Assembly: GCF_009363795.1 (NCBI RefSeq)
Contig: NZ_CP045420.1
Span: 973,001 to 1,037,000 of the forward strand
DNA: 64,000 nucleotides
Direction: 5' to 3'
Origin: Palleronia sp. THAF1
Lineage (GTDB): Bacteria; Pseudomonadota; Alphaproteobacteria; Rhodobacterales; Rhodobacteraceae
Numbering within the stretch: position 1 is the first letter of the stretch; each line of letters opens with the position of its first letter. The position numbers and the translations under genes are program-made. The notes beneath the pieces were generated by a model. It worked only from the letters and a program-made list of their open reading frames with translations, ran no database searches and was not told the DNA's origin. Positions 45,397-54,900 of the stretch are shown here, in pieces.

Positions 45397-46814
45397 CAGA
45401 GAGCCTCCTCAATAGAAATATCAACCGTCTGCAACGTCTCAGACGTATGTCGGCTCTCCGCCTGGCGCGGTGCCAAGCCCAGAAGGACCATGGCGGGGCC
45501 ATCGAAAGCGGCATTGGTCAGCGCGGGCTCCAGCTCGGCCAGCGTCGTGGCGAGCGTGCGCTCGTTGGGGCGAGAGGCGTTTTCGATGACCGTGACGGGC
45601 GTTTCCGGATCGGCGCCATGCATCAGCAGACGGCCCTGAATGAATCGCGCGGCGCGCTTGCCCATATAGATCGCGGCGACCTGGCCGGGGGTGGCAAGGT
45701 CGGCCCAGTCGTGGTCGGCAAAGCCTTTCATGTCGTGGCCGGTCAGGAACCGAACATTGGCGTTGCGGCCGCGGCGCGTAAGCGACTGCCCGATCGAAGC
45801 AACAGCGGCAGAAGCCGACGTGATGCCGGGTACGATGGACCAAGATTGACCGGCGGCGGTGACGGCTTCGATTTCCTCGTCGAGCCGACCGAAAACGGTA
45901 GGGTCGCCGGATTTGAGACGCACGACCTGATGGCCATCGGCGACGTGGCGCACGATGTGGGCGTTGATCTCATCCTGCGGCGTGTGGCGGCCGAAGCCTT
46001 CCTTGCCCACGTCGATCATCAGAGCCTCGCGGCGGGCGAGTTCGAGTATTTCGGGCGTTACCAGACGGTCGAAGATCACGACATCCGCTTCGTCCAGCGC
46101 GCGGCGGGCTTTCATGGTCAGCAAATCGGGATCGCCGGGGCCACTGCCGACGAAGGCCACGTGACCTTCCCGCGCCGTGCGGGTCAGGTGCTTGGTCAGC
46201 AGAGTGTCGAGCGTTTCGCGCACGGCAGTCTCGCCGCCTGCGGCATGGGCGCGGGGCCCGGCCTGATCGTAGTAGTCGGCCCAGAAGTCACGGCGTGCCC
46301 GCCCCATGGGCAGGGCGTCGGCCATCTTGCGGAAAGTCTTGCCGATGCGGGCGAGGGGGCCCAGCACCGGGGACAGACGCTCTTCCAGCTCGCGCTTGAT
46401 CTGGCGGGCCAGAACGGGGGCCGCGCCTTCGGTGCCGATGGCTATGGTCACGGGATCACGGTCCACGATGGCGGGGGTAATGAACTGGCTGCCGTGCAGG
46501 TTGTCGACCATGTTCACCAGCGCGCCATCGGCACGGGCGAGGGCGGCGACGCGCGCATCTTCCGCGTCATCGTCATTGGCAGCGTAGAACAGCGCGGCAC
46601 AAAGGGCATCACCGTGATCCAGCGCACGGCGGACGAGGCGCAGCTTGCCCTGCGCGGCCCAGTCGCGGATCTCAGACGCAGGGGCGGCTGCGAACACTGT
46701 GACATGCGCTTCGGATTTCAGGATCAGCCGCAGCTTGGCCAGTGCGGCTTCCCCACCACCTGACAGCACCACACGCCGACCGGCGAGGTTCAGAAAAATC
46801 GGAAAATGCTGCAT
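45396..46814 (-). CDS. cysG: Siroheme synthase CysG (trifunctional)
   Basis: 472 residues. The N-terminal part (1 to about 210) is the precorrin-2 dehydrogenase/ferrochelatase: HFPIFLNLAGRRVVLSGGGEAALAK. The C-terminal part is uroporphyrinogen-III methyltransferase: FVGSGPGDPDLLTMKARRAL, VRLKSGDPTVFGRLDEE and VPGITSASAA. It makes siroheme for the CysI encoded two genes downstream. The start at 46814 gives the standard MQHFPIFLNL; the longer frame covers the regulatory gap. First gene of the sulfur operon, divergent from an Lrp regulator. Confidence 0.94.
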   Translation of the reverse strand: MQHFPIFLNLAGRRVVLSGGGEAALAKLRLILKSEAHVTVFAAAPASEIRDWAAQGKLRLVRRALDHGDALCAALFYAANDDDAEDARVAALARADGALVNMVDNLHGSQFITPAIVDRDPVTIAIGTEGAAPVLARQIKRELEERLSPVLGPLARIGKTFRKMADALPMGRARRDFWADYYDQAGPRAHAAGGETAVRETLDTLLTKHLTRTAREGHVAFVGSGPGDPDLLTMKARRALDEADVVIFDRLVTPEILELARREALMIDVGKEGFGRHTPQDEINAHIVRHVADGHQVVRLKSGDPTVFGRLDEEIEAVTAAGQSWSIVPGITSASAAVASIGQSLTRRGRNANVRFLTGHDMKGFADHDWADLATPGQVAAIYMGKRAARFIQGRLLMHGADPETPVTVIENASRPNERTLATTLAELEPALTNAAFDGPAMVLLGLAPRQAESRHTSETLQTVDISIEEAL

Positions 46815-46952
46815 CGGGACGGCTCCTGCGTTCGTAGGCTTGAGATAGAACATTATCCCGCTGTATTGCAGGGGACGGGGCTGTATAAGGAACGTGTGTC
46901 CTGAGTTGCGCAGGATTTGGACCGAGTGTCCGCGACGTGGGAGAAGATCGGA
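46815..46952. promoter_or_regulatory. Divergent control region between cysG operon and Lrp regulator
   Basis: 138 bases. Two short dyads are visible: TCCTG-N7-CAGGA at 46899-46915 and GGAC-N5-GTCC at 46919-46931, with GTGTCC repeated about 30 bases apart (46896 and 46926). They lie close to the Lrp gene start, as expected for an Lrp-type regulator controlling itself and the divergent operon. No consensus is matched, so the assignment is tentative. Confidence 0.4.
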
Positions 46953-47414
46953 ATGGATGTTCGCGTGGACGACCTTGATCGGAAAATTCTTCGGGAATTG
47001 CAGCGCGATGCGGGGCAATCTTTGGACGACATAGCCAAGGTCGTCGGGTCATCCAAGACGCCTGTGTGGAATCGTATCCGCAAGATGCGCGAGGCGGGTC
47101 TGATCGGCGCGCAGACGGTCATTCTGGATGCCGAGGCACTGGGGTTCGACGCGTGTTTCTTCGTCTTGATCCGCACCTCGGCCCACGAGAAAGATTGGCA
47201 AGAGCGCTTTCTAGCGGCCCTGAAAGCGCGACCGGAGGTGCAAGAGGCGCACCGGCTGGCGGGCGATATCGACTATATCCTGAAGGTACGGGTCGCGAAT
47301 GCGCGGGCCTATGACGTGTTCTACCAAGCGCTGATCGCTGAGGTGAACATCCACAACGTGACGGCGCTTCTGTCCATGGAAGAGCTGAAATACACGACCG
47401 CGCTGCCGTTATGA
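46953..47414 (+). CDS. Lrp/AsnC-family transcriptional regulator
   Basis: 153 residues. N-terminal helix-turn-helix (LDRKILRELQRDAGQSLDDIAKVVGSS, KTPVWNRIRKM) and a C-terminal RAM ligand-binding domain with VQEAHRLAGDIDYILKV and LLSMEELKYTTALPL. The start at 46953 has GAGAAG upstream. Divergent from the cysG-cysI-cysH operon, so it is probably its regulator; an effector such as cysteine is inferred. A hairpin repeat follows directly after the stop. Confidence 0.9.
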   Translation: MDVRVDDLDRKILRELQRDAGQSLDDIAKVVGSSKTPVWNRIRKMREAGLIGAQTVILDAEALGFDACFFVLIRTSAHEKDWQERFLAALKARPEVQEAHRLAGDIDYILKVRVANARAYDVFYQALIAEVNIHNVTALLSMEELKYTTALPL

Positions 47415-47417
47415 TCG

Positions 47418-47469
47418 CCGGGGGTTTCACACCCCCGGACCCCCGTGAGGTATTTGCGGAACGATGAAG
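47418..47469 (+). repeat. Intergenic repeat, copy B
   Basis: Hairpin CCGGGGGT-TTCAC-ACCCCCGG, then ACCCCCGTGAGGTATTTGCG and GAACGATGAAG. It starts 3 bases after the Lrp stop and reaches to the end of the convergent small gene. It has the clearest hairpin of the three copies and could work as a bidirectional terminator without a T-run. Confidence 0.78.
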
Positions 47470-47470
47470 A

Positions 47471-47809
47471 TCAGGTGCCGCGCTCTTTCTCCGCGTCTGA
47501 CAGATCGGCCCACCAGTCGGCGTAGGTCGAGTTCTTCGGGGCTTTTTGCGTCTGGTCCGGCGCGTCGTCATTCCACCAGACGGGGCCACGTTCGCCCAAG
47601 TCGCGTTTCGCTTCATCAACGCGTGCGCGGGCGGCTGTCGTCTCAGCTTCCGTTTCCGCCTGTCCCACGGCCCGCCGCGCCTGCATCAAGCGTTTGACGG
47701 CGGCGCGGCGGGTCGAATCGTCTAAACGAGGATCGGTCTTGCGCCATAAACGCCCTTTGGAGACGAAGTAACGGCCATCAGGCGTTTCGGGATAGTCCGT
47801 GCGGCTCAT
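47471..47809 (-). CDS. Conserved hypothetical protein
   Basis: 112 residues, charged, no signal or membrane segment. N-terminus TDYPETPDGRYFVSKGRLWRKTDPRLDDSTR, a helical Ala/Glu/Arg-rich centre (coiled-coil-like, about 38-72) and Trp-containing VWWNDDAPD and YADWWADLSDAEKE. It resembles small Rhodobacterales proteins sometimes labelled Tol biopolymer transporter without evidence. The start overlaps the stop of the exported PRC-barrel-like gene by 4 bases, so they are cotranscribed. Confidence 0.75.
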   Translation of the reverse strand: MSRTDYPETPDGRYFVSKGRLWRKTDPRLDDSTRRAAVKRLMQARRAVGQAETEAETTAARARVDEAKRDLGERGPVWWNDDAPDQTQKAPKNSTYADWWADLSDAEKERGT

Positions 47810-48246
47810 TCTGCCAGCGGCGGGCCTTCGTAGCGGTCCATGTTCTGCAATTCCGCGGCGGTGATATCCAAGATGATGCGGATCGCGCCGGTCGCAGATT
47901 GGCCGATGTCGGCATCGATAAGCGGCACGGCAACCGGGCGCTCGAACACGCCGAAGACGCCGCCGACTTCAAAGACCAGCGCGACTGGCACGTCACGTTC
48001 GATCAGCACGCCGCGCGCGCTGCCGATGCGGTTTCCGGCGACGTCGAGCACCTCGGCTTGGGTGACGAGTTCGGTTGTGATCGCCTCTGGTGGCACCGGA
48101 GAGAAGGGGCCAGCCATGTCGGCCGTACCTTCGAGACGGGAGGCAAGGTTGCCCGCTTCTTTGAAAGGTGCGTCTTCGACCGGCACGGAATCTTGGGCTA
48201 ATGCGGGAAGCGGTAGGGCGAGTAGGGTGGCGAGCACGAGGCGCAT
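47806..48246 (-). CDS. Exported PRC-barrel-like protein
   Basis: 146 residues with a signal peptide ending PLPALAQ. The centre reads as a PRC-barrel fold: AEVLDVAGNRIGSARGVLIERD, then VALVFEVGGVFG and VAVPLIDADI. The last part, IILDITAAELQNMDRYEGPPL, resembles the neighbouring gene's end. PRC-barrel proteins often sense or store small ligands or serve as structural modules; role unknown. It follows another exported PRC-barrel-like gene on the same strand. Confidence 0.78.
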   Translation of the reverse strand: MRLVLATLLALPLPALAQDSVPVEDAPFKEAGNLASRLEGTADMAGPFSPVPPEAITTELVTQAEVLDVAGNRIGSARGVLIERDVPVALVFEVGGVFGVFERPVAVPLIDADIGQSATGAIRIILDITAAELQNMDRYEGPPLAE

Positions 48247-48319
48247 GAAGTTCTCCTGTTTGCCACGGCCAATGCGTCAGACCCACGCCCGTTCCCTGCC
48301 TGCGGCAATGGGTGCAACC

Positions 48320-48733
48320 TCAATCCTCAGTGGGAAGCGCGTCGAAATCTGCGGCAGTGACGACGCGTAGCGATCCCGCTGCCGTCTCCATGACTTGCGC
48401 CTGCGACAGTGGCAAGACGACGTCCCGCGAGCCCATTTCGAAGATGCCACCACGGTCGATAACGAGCTTATCCTCGGCGTCTTCATCGATCAGCACATCC
48501 TGAACGGCGCCGAGACTCTCTTCCGTCGTGGATACCACGGGTGCGCCACGCAGGCTTTCGACGGAGAGGCCGTCGATGGCGATATCTTCAAACTCTTCGG
48601 GTCCGGGATCGACGCCCAGAATTTCTGCCAATGGGCTGATGGTCTCGGAAGCCGGCGCGTCTTGCTCTTGCGCAAAGGCGGGCGCGGCAGCCAGAACGGT
48701 GGCGAGGGTAAGGCTTTGATAACGATAGAACAT
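48320..48733 (-). CDS. Exported PRC-barrel-like protein
   Basis: 137 residues from the ATG at 48733. Signal peptide MFYRYQSLTLATVLAAAPAFA, then an acidic stretch, then LRGAPVVSTTEESLGAVQDVLIDEDAEDKLVIDRGGIFEMGSRDV-like PRC-barrel pattern (residues about 58-105), ending LRVVTAADFDALP. It is related in layout to the gene 73 bases downstream. Likely periplasmic. Function unknown. The longer frame to 48841 has no signal and is rejected. Confidence 0.78.
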   Translation of the reverse strand: MFYRYQSLTLATVLAAAPAFAQEQDAPASETISPLAEILGVDPGPEEFEDIAIDGLSVESLRGAPVVSTTEESLGAVQDVLIDEDAEDKLVIDRGGIFEMGSRDVVLPLSQAQVMETAAGSLRVVTAADFDALPTED

Positions 48734-48805
48734 TTTTAGATCCTCCAAATACACGGGGCATAAAGTCAACGCGGTGTTCGGACGGGCGTTCCGTTTTGTC
48801 GCAGG

Positions 48806-48837
48806 AAAAGGCCCCGCCGGAGCGGGTCCGACGGGGC
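48806..48837 (-). terminator. Rho-independent terminator of acs
   Basis: On the minus strand an 11-pair stem (GCCCCGTCGGA with TCCGGCGGGGC, one G-T pair) around CCCGC is followed by CTTTT. It lies 23 bases after the acetyl-CoA synthetase stop. Confidence 0.88.
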
Positions 48838-48860
48838 ACATTTGTCTTCGTAGGAAGCGC

Positions 48861-50819
48861 CTACTTGTTCAGGCGGTTCGCGATCAAATCGTCCACGACT
48901 TCGGGTTCTGCCAGGGTCGAAGTGTCGCCCAGGCTGTCATGCTCGTTCGCGGCGACCTTTCGCAAAATGCGGCGCATGATCTTGCCCGACCGGGTCTTGG
49001 GCAGGCCGGGGGCCCACTGGATGAAGTCGGGCTTGGCGATGGGGCCGATTTCCGCGCGGACGTGATCCTGAAGCTCTTTCTTCAGCTCGTCCGACGGCTC
49101 ATTCCCGTCCATGAGCGAGACGTAGCAGTAGATCGCCTGACCCTTCACATCGTGCGGGACACCGACGACGGCGGCCTCGTTCACGGCCTTGTGGCTGACC
49201 AGCGCGGATTCGACTTCCGCCGTGCCCATACGGTGGCCCGAGACGTTGATGACGTCATCGACGCGGCCCGTGATCCAGTAATAGCCATCCTCGTCGCGGA
49301 CGCAGCCGTCCTCGGTGAAGTAGTAGCCTTTGTACTGCTGGAAGTAGGTGTTCATGAAGCGGTCGTGGTCGCCGTAGACCGTGCGCATCTGGCTGGGCCA
49401 GCTGTCGGCAATGGCCAGTACGCCATCGACGCCGTTGCCGTCCTGCACTTCACCCGATTCAGCATTCAGCACGACGGGCTGGATGCCGAAGAAGGGTTTG
49501 GTGGCCGATCCGGGCTTGGTGGGCGTGGCGCCGGGCAGGGGGGTCAGCATGTGGCCGCCGGTTTCGGTCTGCCACCACGTGTCGACAATGGGACAGTTCC
49601 CCTTGCCGACGACGTCGTTGTACCAGTGCCACGCCTCTGGGTTGATCGGCTCGCCCACAGTGCCCAGCAGTTTCAGCGACGACAGGTCGTGCTTTTCGAC
49701 CGGCTCGTTCCCCTTGCCCATCAGCGCGCGGATGGCGGTAGGGGCAGTGTAGAACTGGTTGACCTTGTGGTCGGCGCAGATCTTCCAGAAGCGGCCCGCG
49801 TCGGGGTAGGTGGGCACGCCTTCGAACATCAGCGTCGTGGCGCCGTTCGCGAGCGGGCCGTAGACGATATAGCTGTGGCCGGTGACCCAGCCCACGTCTG
49901 CGGTGCACCAATAGACGTCGCCGTCGTGGTAATCGAAGGTGTATTCGTGAGTCATCGACGTGTAGACGATATAGCCGCCGGTGGAATGCACCACGCCCTT
50001 GGGCTGGCCGGTGGAGCCAGAGGTGTAGAGGATGAACAGCGGGTCTTCGGCGTTCATCTCCTCTGCCGGGCAGGAGTCGGACACGCCGTCTTCCATCTCG
50101 TGCAGCCAGTGGTCGCGACCGTCTTCCCAGTTGATGTCATTGCCCGCACGCTTGACGACCAGCATCTTGGCGTCGTGTTCGACCTTCTCGAACGCCTTGT
50201 CGGCGTTCTGCTTCAGGGGCGTCACGCGACCGCCACGGGGGCTGCCGTCAGAGGTGATGACAACCTTGGCCTTGGAGCCGTTGATGCGGCTGGATAGCGC
50301 TTCGGGCGAGAAGCCCGCGAAGACGACTGAGTGGATGGCGCCGATGCGTGCGCAGGCTAGCATGGCGTAGGCGGCTTGCGGGATCATGGGCAGGTAGATG
50401 ACGACCCGATCGCCCTTTTCGACGCCCATCTCCTTCAGGACGTTGGCGAACTTGCCGACATGAGAGGCGAGCTGGTTGTAGCTGATGTGCTGGTCGCTGC
50501 CGTCGTCCTCATCCGGAACCCAGATAATCGCGGTCTGGTCGCCACGGTCCTTCAGGTGACGGTCGATGCAGTTGGCGGCGACGTTCAGGGTGCCGTCCTC
50601 GAACCATTTGATGTCCACCTGACCATAGGTGAAATCGGTGTTCTTGACCTTTGTGTAGGGCTTGATCCAGTCGATCCGCTTGCCGTGTTCCCCCCAGAAG
50701 CCTTCGGGGTCCTTGATCGAGCGGTCGTACATCTCGTCGTACGTGGCGCCGTCGATATGGGCCTTTCGTACGAAATCTTCGGATGGCGCATACGTCTTCG
50801 CGGCGGTTTCGTCTTTCAT
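48861..50819 (-). CDS. acs: Acetyl-CoA synthetase (AMP-forming)
   Basis: 652 residues, full length; activates acetate (and propionate more slowly) to acyl-CoA in the cytosol. Motifs: [20 protein letters not shown] (P-loop), [41 protein letters not shown], and the C-terminal lysine in [12 protein letters not shown], the usual site of control by acetylation. The start at 50819 is fixed by a GGAGGA site 7 bases before; a GTG at 50834 overlaps that site. It lies just beyond the end of an amide/branched-chain-type ABC operon on the same strand, with a 77-base gap. Confidence 0.97.
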   Translation of the reverse strand: MKDETAAKTYAPSEDFVRKAHIDGATYDEMYDRSIKDPEGFWGEHGKRIDWIKPYTKVKNTDFTYGQVDIKWFEDGTLNVAANCIDRHLKDRGDQTAIIWVPDEDDGSDQHISYNQLASHVGKFANVLKEMGVEKGDRVVIYLPMIPQAAYAMLACARIGAIHSVVFAGFSPEALSSRINGSKAKVVITSDGSPRGGRVTPLKQNADKAFEKVEHDAKMLVVKRAGNDINWEDGRDHWLHEMEDGVSDSCPAEEMNAEDPLFILYTSGSTGQPKGVVHSTGGYIVYTSMTHEYTFDYHDGDVYWCTADVGWVTGHSYIVYGPLANGATTLMFEGVPTYPDAGRFWKICADHKVNQFYTAPTAIRALMGKGNEPVEKHDLSSLKLLGTVGEPINPEAWHWYNDVVGKGNCPIVDTWWQTETGGHMLTPLPGATPTKPGSATKPFFGIQPVVLNAESGEVQDGNGVDGVLAIADSWPSQMRTVYGDHDRFMNTYFQQYKGYYFTEDGCVRDEDGYYWITGRVDDVINVSGHRMGTAEVESALVSHKAVNEAAVVGVPHDVKGQAIYCYVSLMDGNEPSDELKKELQDHVRAEIGPIAKPDFIQWAPGLPKTRSGKIMRRILRKVAANEHDSLGDTSTLAEPEVVDDLIANRLNK

Positions 50820-50896
50820 CTCTGTCTCCTCCACAGATCTTGCGATCCGGCCCCTTGGCGGGTCGGGCTATCATGCAGAACTCTAGGCCGGGTCGC

Positions 50897-51661
50897 CTAG
50901 ATGGCGAGGTATTCCTGCCGCAGCTTCTCGTCTTCCAAGACTTCCTTGGCCGAGCCGTCGAATACGACAGAGCCGGTGTCCAGGATCACCGCGCGGTCGG
51001 CCAGCTTCAAAGCGGCGATGGCGTTTTGTTCCACCAGGATCGTGGTGATCCCCTGATCGCGGATGATCTGCAACGTCTTTGCAATTTCCTGCACGATAAC
51101 AGGAGCCAGACCTTCGTAGGGTTCATCCAGCAGCAACACCTTGATGTCGCGGCACAGGGCGCGGCCGATGGCCAGCATCTGCTGTTCGCCGCCAGACAAG
51201 GTTACGCCTTCCTGCTTGCGGCGTTCGCCAAGGCGGGGGAACAGTTCGAACACACGGTCGATGGACCAGCCTTTGGGCGGCGCGATCTGCGCCAGTTCAA
51301 GGTTCTCCTGCACTGTCAGGCCGGGGATAATCCGGCGGTCTTCGGGCACCAACTGGATGCCGTTGGCGGCGGCCTCATGGGCTTTCATGTCATGCAGGGG
51401 CTTATGGTCCAGCCAGATTTCGCCGTGGCGGACTTCAGGCGTGCCGACCCGCGCGATGGCGCGCAAGGTGGACGTTTTGCCCGCGCCGTTGCGGCCCAGA
51501 AGGGCGAGGATCTCGCCCTCATGGACGTTGAAGCTGACGTTCTGGACGATGTAGCTTTCGCCGTAATACGCCTCCAGGTTCCAGACGGACAGGAACGCAG
51601 GGGCGGTGGCCGCGTGGTTGGCGTTGCGGTCGAAGCCTTCGGTTGTGGCGGGTTTGTTCAT
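50897..51661 (-). CDS. LivF-type ABC transporter ATP-binding protein
   Basis: 254 residues. Walker A LLGRNGAGKTS, signature TLSGGEQQMLAI, Walker B VLLLDEPYEGLAP and a switch histidine position replaced by the LivF-typical VEQNAIAALKLADRA. One of two ATPases of a branched-chain amino-acid/amide-type importer encoded by five consecutive genes. It starts 11 bases after the LivG-type gene. A frame to 51949 would overlap livG and is rejected. Confidence 0.93.
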   Translation of the reverse strand: MNKPATTEGFDRNANHAATAPAFLSVWNLEAYYGESYIVQNVSFNVHEGEILALLGRNGAGKTSTLRAIARVGTPEVRHGEIWLDHKPLHDMKAHEAAANGIQLVPEDRRIIPGLTVQENLELAQIAPPKGWSIDRVFELFPRLGERRKQEGVTLSGGEQQMLAIGRALCRDIKVLLLDEPYEGLAPVIVQEIAKTLQIIRDQGITTILVEQNAIAALKLADRAVILDTGSVVFDGSAKEVLEDEKLRQEYLAI

Positions 51662-51672
51662 CGCGGCTGCTC

Positions 51673-52431
51673 CTAGACTTCGGCTTCGCCAAGGTACGCT
51701 TCGCGCACCTTGGGGTTGCCCTTGATGTTCTCTGGCTCGTCCTCGACCAGAGGGGTGCCCTGCGCGAGAACGGTGATCCGGTCGGCAAGGGAGAAGACGA
51801 CGTGCATGTCGTGTTCGATGATGCACATGGTCAAGTTGCCCTTGGCCTTGATGGTCTTGAGCAGGTCGATGGTGTTGTTGGTATCGGCCCGCGCCATGCC
51901 GGCGGTCGGTTCGTCCAGCAGCAAAAGCTTGGGCTTCTGGGACAGGCACATCGCCATTTCCAAGCGCCGCTTGTCACCGCGGGACAGGCTGGAGGCGACG
52001 ATGTCGCGTTTCCCCAGCATGTTCACCTCGTCCAGCATCTGCTCGGCCTGGGCGGTGATATCGGTTTCATGCTCCGTGCGCTCGATGGCGTGCATGCGGA
52101 ACGAGCCGTCACGCTTGGCGAAGCAGGGGATCATCACGTTCTCGAACACGGTCAGATCGGCGAAGATTTCCGGCGTCTGGAACACGCGAGAAATACCCAT
52201 CTGATTGATCTCATAGGGCTTGCGGCCCAGCACGGAGGTGCCGTCGAACGTGACAGAGCCTGAGTCCGGTATCAGCTTGCCCACAAGGCAGTTCAGCAGC
52301 GTGGACTTGCCGGCCCCGTTCGGGCCGATGATGGCGTGGCAGGTGTTTTCCTTGACGGACAGGTTCACGTCACCCAACGCCTGCAGACCACCGAAGCGCT
52401 TGTTGACGCCTTTGACTTCCAGAATACCCAT
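51673..52431 (-). CDS. LivG-type ABC transporter ATP-binding protein
   Basis: 252 residues. Walker A IIGPNGAGKSTLLN, Walker B LLLLDEPTAGMARADT, switch region CIIEHDMHVVF. The ABC signature is SLSRGDKRRLEMAM, a variant of the canonical LSGGQ also seen in LivG/UrtD relatives. It partners the LivF-type ATPase downstream and the two permeases upstream; 11 bases separate it from each neighbour. Confidence 0.93.
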   Translation of the reverse strand: MGILEVKGVNKRFGGLQALGDVNLSVKENTCHAIIGPNGAGKSTLLNCLVGKLIPDSGSVTFDGTSVLGRKPYEINQMGISRVFQTPEIFADLTVFENVMIPCFAKRDGSFRMHAIERTEHETDITAQAEQMLDEVNMLGKRDIVASSLSRGDKRRLEMAMCLSQKPKLLLLDEPTAGMARADTNNTIDLLKTIKAKGNLTMCIIEHDMHVVFSLADRITVLAQGTPLVEDEPENIKGNPKVREAYLGEAEV

Positions 52432-52442
52432 GGTGTCTCTCC

Positions 52443-53726
52443 TTATTCCGAGGCGTCGCGCTTGGCGGCGGCTGTGTCTTCCACGTGGGCGCTTTTGCGG
52501 TCGCGGCGGAAGATGGTGGCGAAGCGGGTGCCGCCCTCGACCAGACCACCGGGCAGGAAGATGACCACCAGCATGAACATCAGGCCAAGCGTCAGGTGCC
52601 AGCCCTTGCCGACGAAGGGGTAGATGATGGTGACGAAGACGTCGGACAGGCCGTCCGGGAAGATCGCGAACCAGGTCTCCAGCGTGGTCTTGTTGATGGT
52701 CGACACGATGTTCTCGAAGTACTTGATGAAGCCCGCGCCCAGCACCGGCCCGATCAGGGTGCCAGCGCCGCCGAGGATGGTCATCAGGACTACCTCGCCC
52801 GATGCAGTCCAGAACATGCGTTCCGCGCCCACCTGCGTGTCCATCGCCACCAGCAGGCCACCGGCCAGACCGGCATACATGCCAGAGATCACGAAGGCCG
52901 CCAGCGTGTAGGGTTTGGGGCTGATTCCGGTGTAATTCAGGCGGTTCTGGTTCGACTTCACCGCCCGCAGCATCATGCCGAAGGGCGAGCGGAAAAGGCG
53001 GATCGACAGGTAGAACGCCAGCAGCATCATCGCACCGGCAATGTAATAGCCCGCGTTCAGCGTGAAGGCCCAGCCGCCGACGGTCAGCTCGTAGCTGGCT
53101 TTCATATCAAGCCCGAAGAGGTTGGCAGAGGGGCGCGCACCTTCGCCTGCACCGAAGAGACCATCCAGAATGCGCGGGTCGGCCAGCTTCAGTTGCATGC
53201 CGGTCTCGCCACCCGTGATGGGCGTCAGGACCGAATAGGCCAGCGCGTAGGACATCATGGCGAAGGCCAGCGTCAGGATCGAGAAGTAGATGCCCGACCG
53301 CCGCAGGCTGATGTAGCCCACGAGCAGGCTGAACAGGCCCGCCACGACGACCGACGCGATGATCGCCGGGATGACGTTGGTGGTCAGCAGCTTCATCATC
53401 CAGATGCCCGCGTAGGAACCGACACCCAGGAAGGCTGCGTGGCCGAACGAGAGGTAGCCGGTTAGCCCGAACAGGATGTTGAAGCCGATGGCGAAGGTGC
53501 CGAAGATCACGAACCGCTGCATCAGGTCGGGATAGCCGGCGTTGAACAAGGCCATGCCGCTGTCCACCGGGAAGGGGTTCAGGATGAACGGCGCAAGCAC
53601 GGTCAACCCGACCACCAGTAGGAATAGGCCGAAGTCCTTTTTGCGCAGGCCCAGGATAGAGGCCGACTTGGCGCGTGTCGTGGATCGGCCAGCGGCGACG
53701 GGGGCGGATGTTGTTTGATCGGTCAT
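52443..53726 (-). CDS. LivM-type ABC transporter permease
   Basis: 427 residues, about ten membrane helices; longer than usual LivM because of a 25-residue polar N-terminus and a periplasmic insertion near 175-215 ([21 protein letters not shown]). Motifs [18 protein letters not shown] and the EAA-like [19 protein letters not shown] identify the family. The start lies 3 bases after the LivH-type stop. Confidence 0.92.
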   Translation of the reverse strand: MTDQTTSAPVAAGRSTTRAKSASILGLRKKDFGLFLLVVGLTVLAPFILNPFPVDSGMALFNAGYPDLMQRFVIFGTFAIGFNILFGLTGYLSFGHAAFLGVGSYAGIWMMKLLTTNVIPAIIASVVVAGLFSLLVGYISLRRSGIYFSILTLAFAMMSYALAYSVLTPITGGETGMQLKLADPRILDGLFGAGEGARPSANLFGLDMKASYELTVGGWAFTLNAGYYIAGAMMLLAFYLSIRLFRSPFGMMLRAVKSNQNRLNYTGISPKPYTLAAFVISGMYAGLAGGLLVAMDTQVGAERMFWTASGEVVLMTILGGAGTLIGPVLGAGFIKYFENIVSTINKTTLETWFAIFPDGLSDVFVTIIYPFVGKGWHLTLGLMFMLVVIFLPGGLVEGGTRFATIFRRDRKSAHVEDTAAAKRDASE

Positions 53727-53729
53727 GGC

Positions 53730-54761
53730 TTATTCCTCCATCACGCCTTTGCGGCCCATCAGGCCACGGGGGCGGGTCAGCAGCACGATGATGGCCACCA
53801 GGTAGATGATGATCTGATTGATGCCGGGCACCAGGTCGAGCACTTGGGACATGGACGCGAAAGCCTCGATGATGCCCAGAAGGAAGCCCGCCAGCACGGC
53901 GCCCGGAAGGCTGCCCATGCCACCCACGACGACCACGACGAAGGACAGCACAAGGAAATCCATGCCCATGTGGTAGTTCGGACTGTTGATCGGCGTGTAC
54001 ATCACCCCAGCAAGTCCTGCGACAGCGGCCGCGATGCCGAACATGATGGTGAAGCGCTTGTCGATGTCGATGCCAAGGATGGTTACCGTTTCACGGTCGG
54101 CCATACCGGCGCGAACGACCATGCCGAAGGTGGTGAACTGCAGGAAGCCGAAGACTGCGGCGATCACGACCATGGCGAACAGGAAGTAGATCAGGCGCCA
54201 GTAGGGGTACACGATCGAGCCTGCGTCAAAGCCCAGCAGCATCCCGAAGTCGAAGCTGCCGACGAAGGCGTCCGGCGCGGGTGTCGGGATCGGGTTGGCG
54301 CCGTAGAAATACTTGATGACCTCTTGCAGCACGATGGCCAGGCCGAAGGTCACAAGGATCTGGTCGGCGTGGGGGCGCTTGTAGAAGTGGCGGATCAGGC
54401 CGCGCTCCATCGCGACCCCGATGCCGATCATCACGGGAATGGCGAAGAGGATGGAAATCGGAACCGCCCAGTCGATGATGCCAGCGCCTAGGTTCTCACC
54501 GAAGATGCTGTAGATGTAGGGCACATCCATGGTCATCGGGTTGCCAAGGAAGTCGGTGCGCCCTTCGACGACGACCTCGTGGCTGAGTTGCAGCAGGTTC
54601 GACATGGTGACGGCGCAGAAGGCCCCCAGCATGAACAGCGCGCCGTGGGCGAAATTGACGACCCCAAGGGTGCCGAAAATGAGGGTAAGGCCCAAGGCGA
54701 TCAGCGCATAGGCGCTGCCCTTGTCCAGACCGTTCAGGACTTGAAGGATGATGGCTTCCAT
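53730..54761 (-). CDS. LivH-type ABC transporter permease
   Basis: 343 residues, multi-pass. Begins QVLNGLDKGSAYALIALGLTLIFG and contains VVNFAHGALFMLGAF, typical of LivH/UrtB permeases; the EAA loop region is RAGMADRETVTILGID. A loop of about 45 residues after the second helix (EVVVEGRTDFLGNPMTMDVP and onward) is longer than in E. coli LivH. It follows the solute-binding gene across 139 bases holding a hairpin. Confidence 0.93.
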   Translation of the reverse strand: MEAIILQVLNGLDKGSAYALIALGLTLIFGTLGVVNFAHGALFMLGAFCAVTMSNLLQLSHEVVVEGRTDFLGNPMTMDVPYIYSIFGENLGAGIIDWAVPISILFAIPVMIGIGVAMERGLIRHFYKRPHADQILVTFGLAIVLQEVIKYFYGANPIPTPAPDAFVGSFDFGMLLGFDAGSIVYPYWRLIYFLFAMVVIAAVFGFLQFTTFGMVVRAGMADRETVTILGIDIDKRFTIMFGIAAAVAGLAGVMYTPINSPNYHMGMDFLVLSFVVVVVGGMGSLPGAVLAGFLLGIIEAFASMSQVLDLVPGINQIIIYLVAIIVLLTRPRGLMGRKGVMEE

Positions 54762-54870
54762 TGCGGCGGACTCCGGCTTGCACGTTTCCTGTGCCGCCGC
54801 CCCGAAAGGGCAGCGGTGATACTCTTGTGTCTGTGTATTTGGTCAGACGATGCGCCGCTGATGGCGCGAT

Positions 54871-54892
54871 GCCCCGGACCGAAGCCCGGGGC
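54871..54892 (-). promoter_or_regulatory. Hairpin between solute-binding protein gene and permease genes
   Basis: GCCCCGG and CCGGGGC pair around a TTCG-containing loop, 8 bases after the solute-binding protein stop on the minus strand, with no T-run after it. Such hairpins often protect the upstream mRNA end and give the binding protein higher expression than its permeases. That role is inferred. Confidence 0.55.
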
Positions 54893-54900
54893 GGGGCGCA

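Noticed and set aside
48774-50297. Long plus-strand frame opposite acs
   Set aside because: Antisense shadow of acetyl-CoA synthetase; it also runs through the acs terminator.
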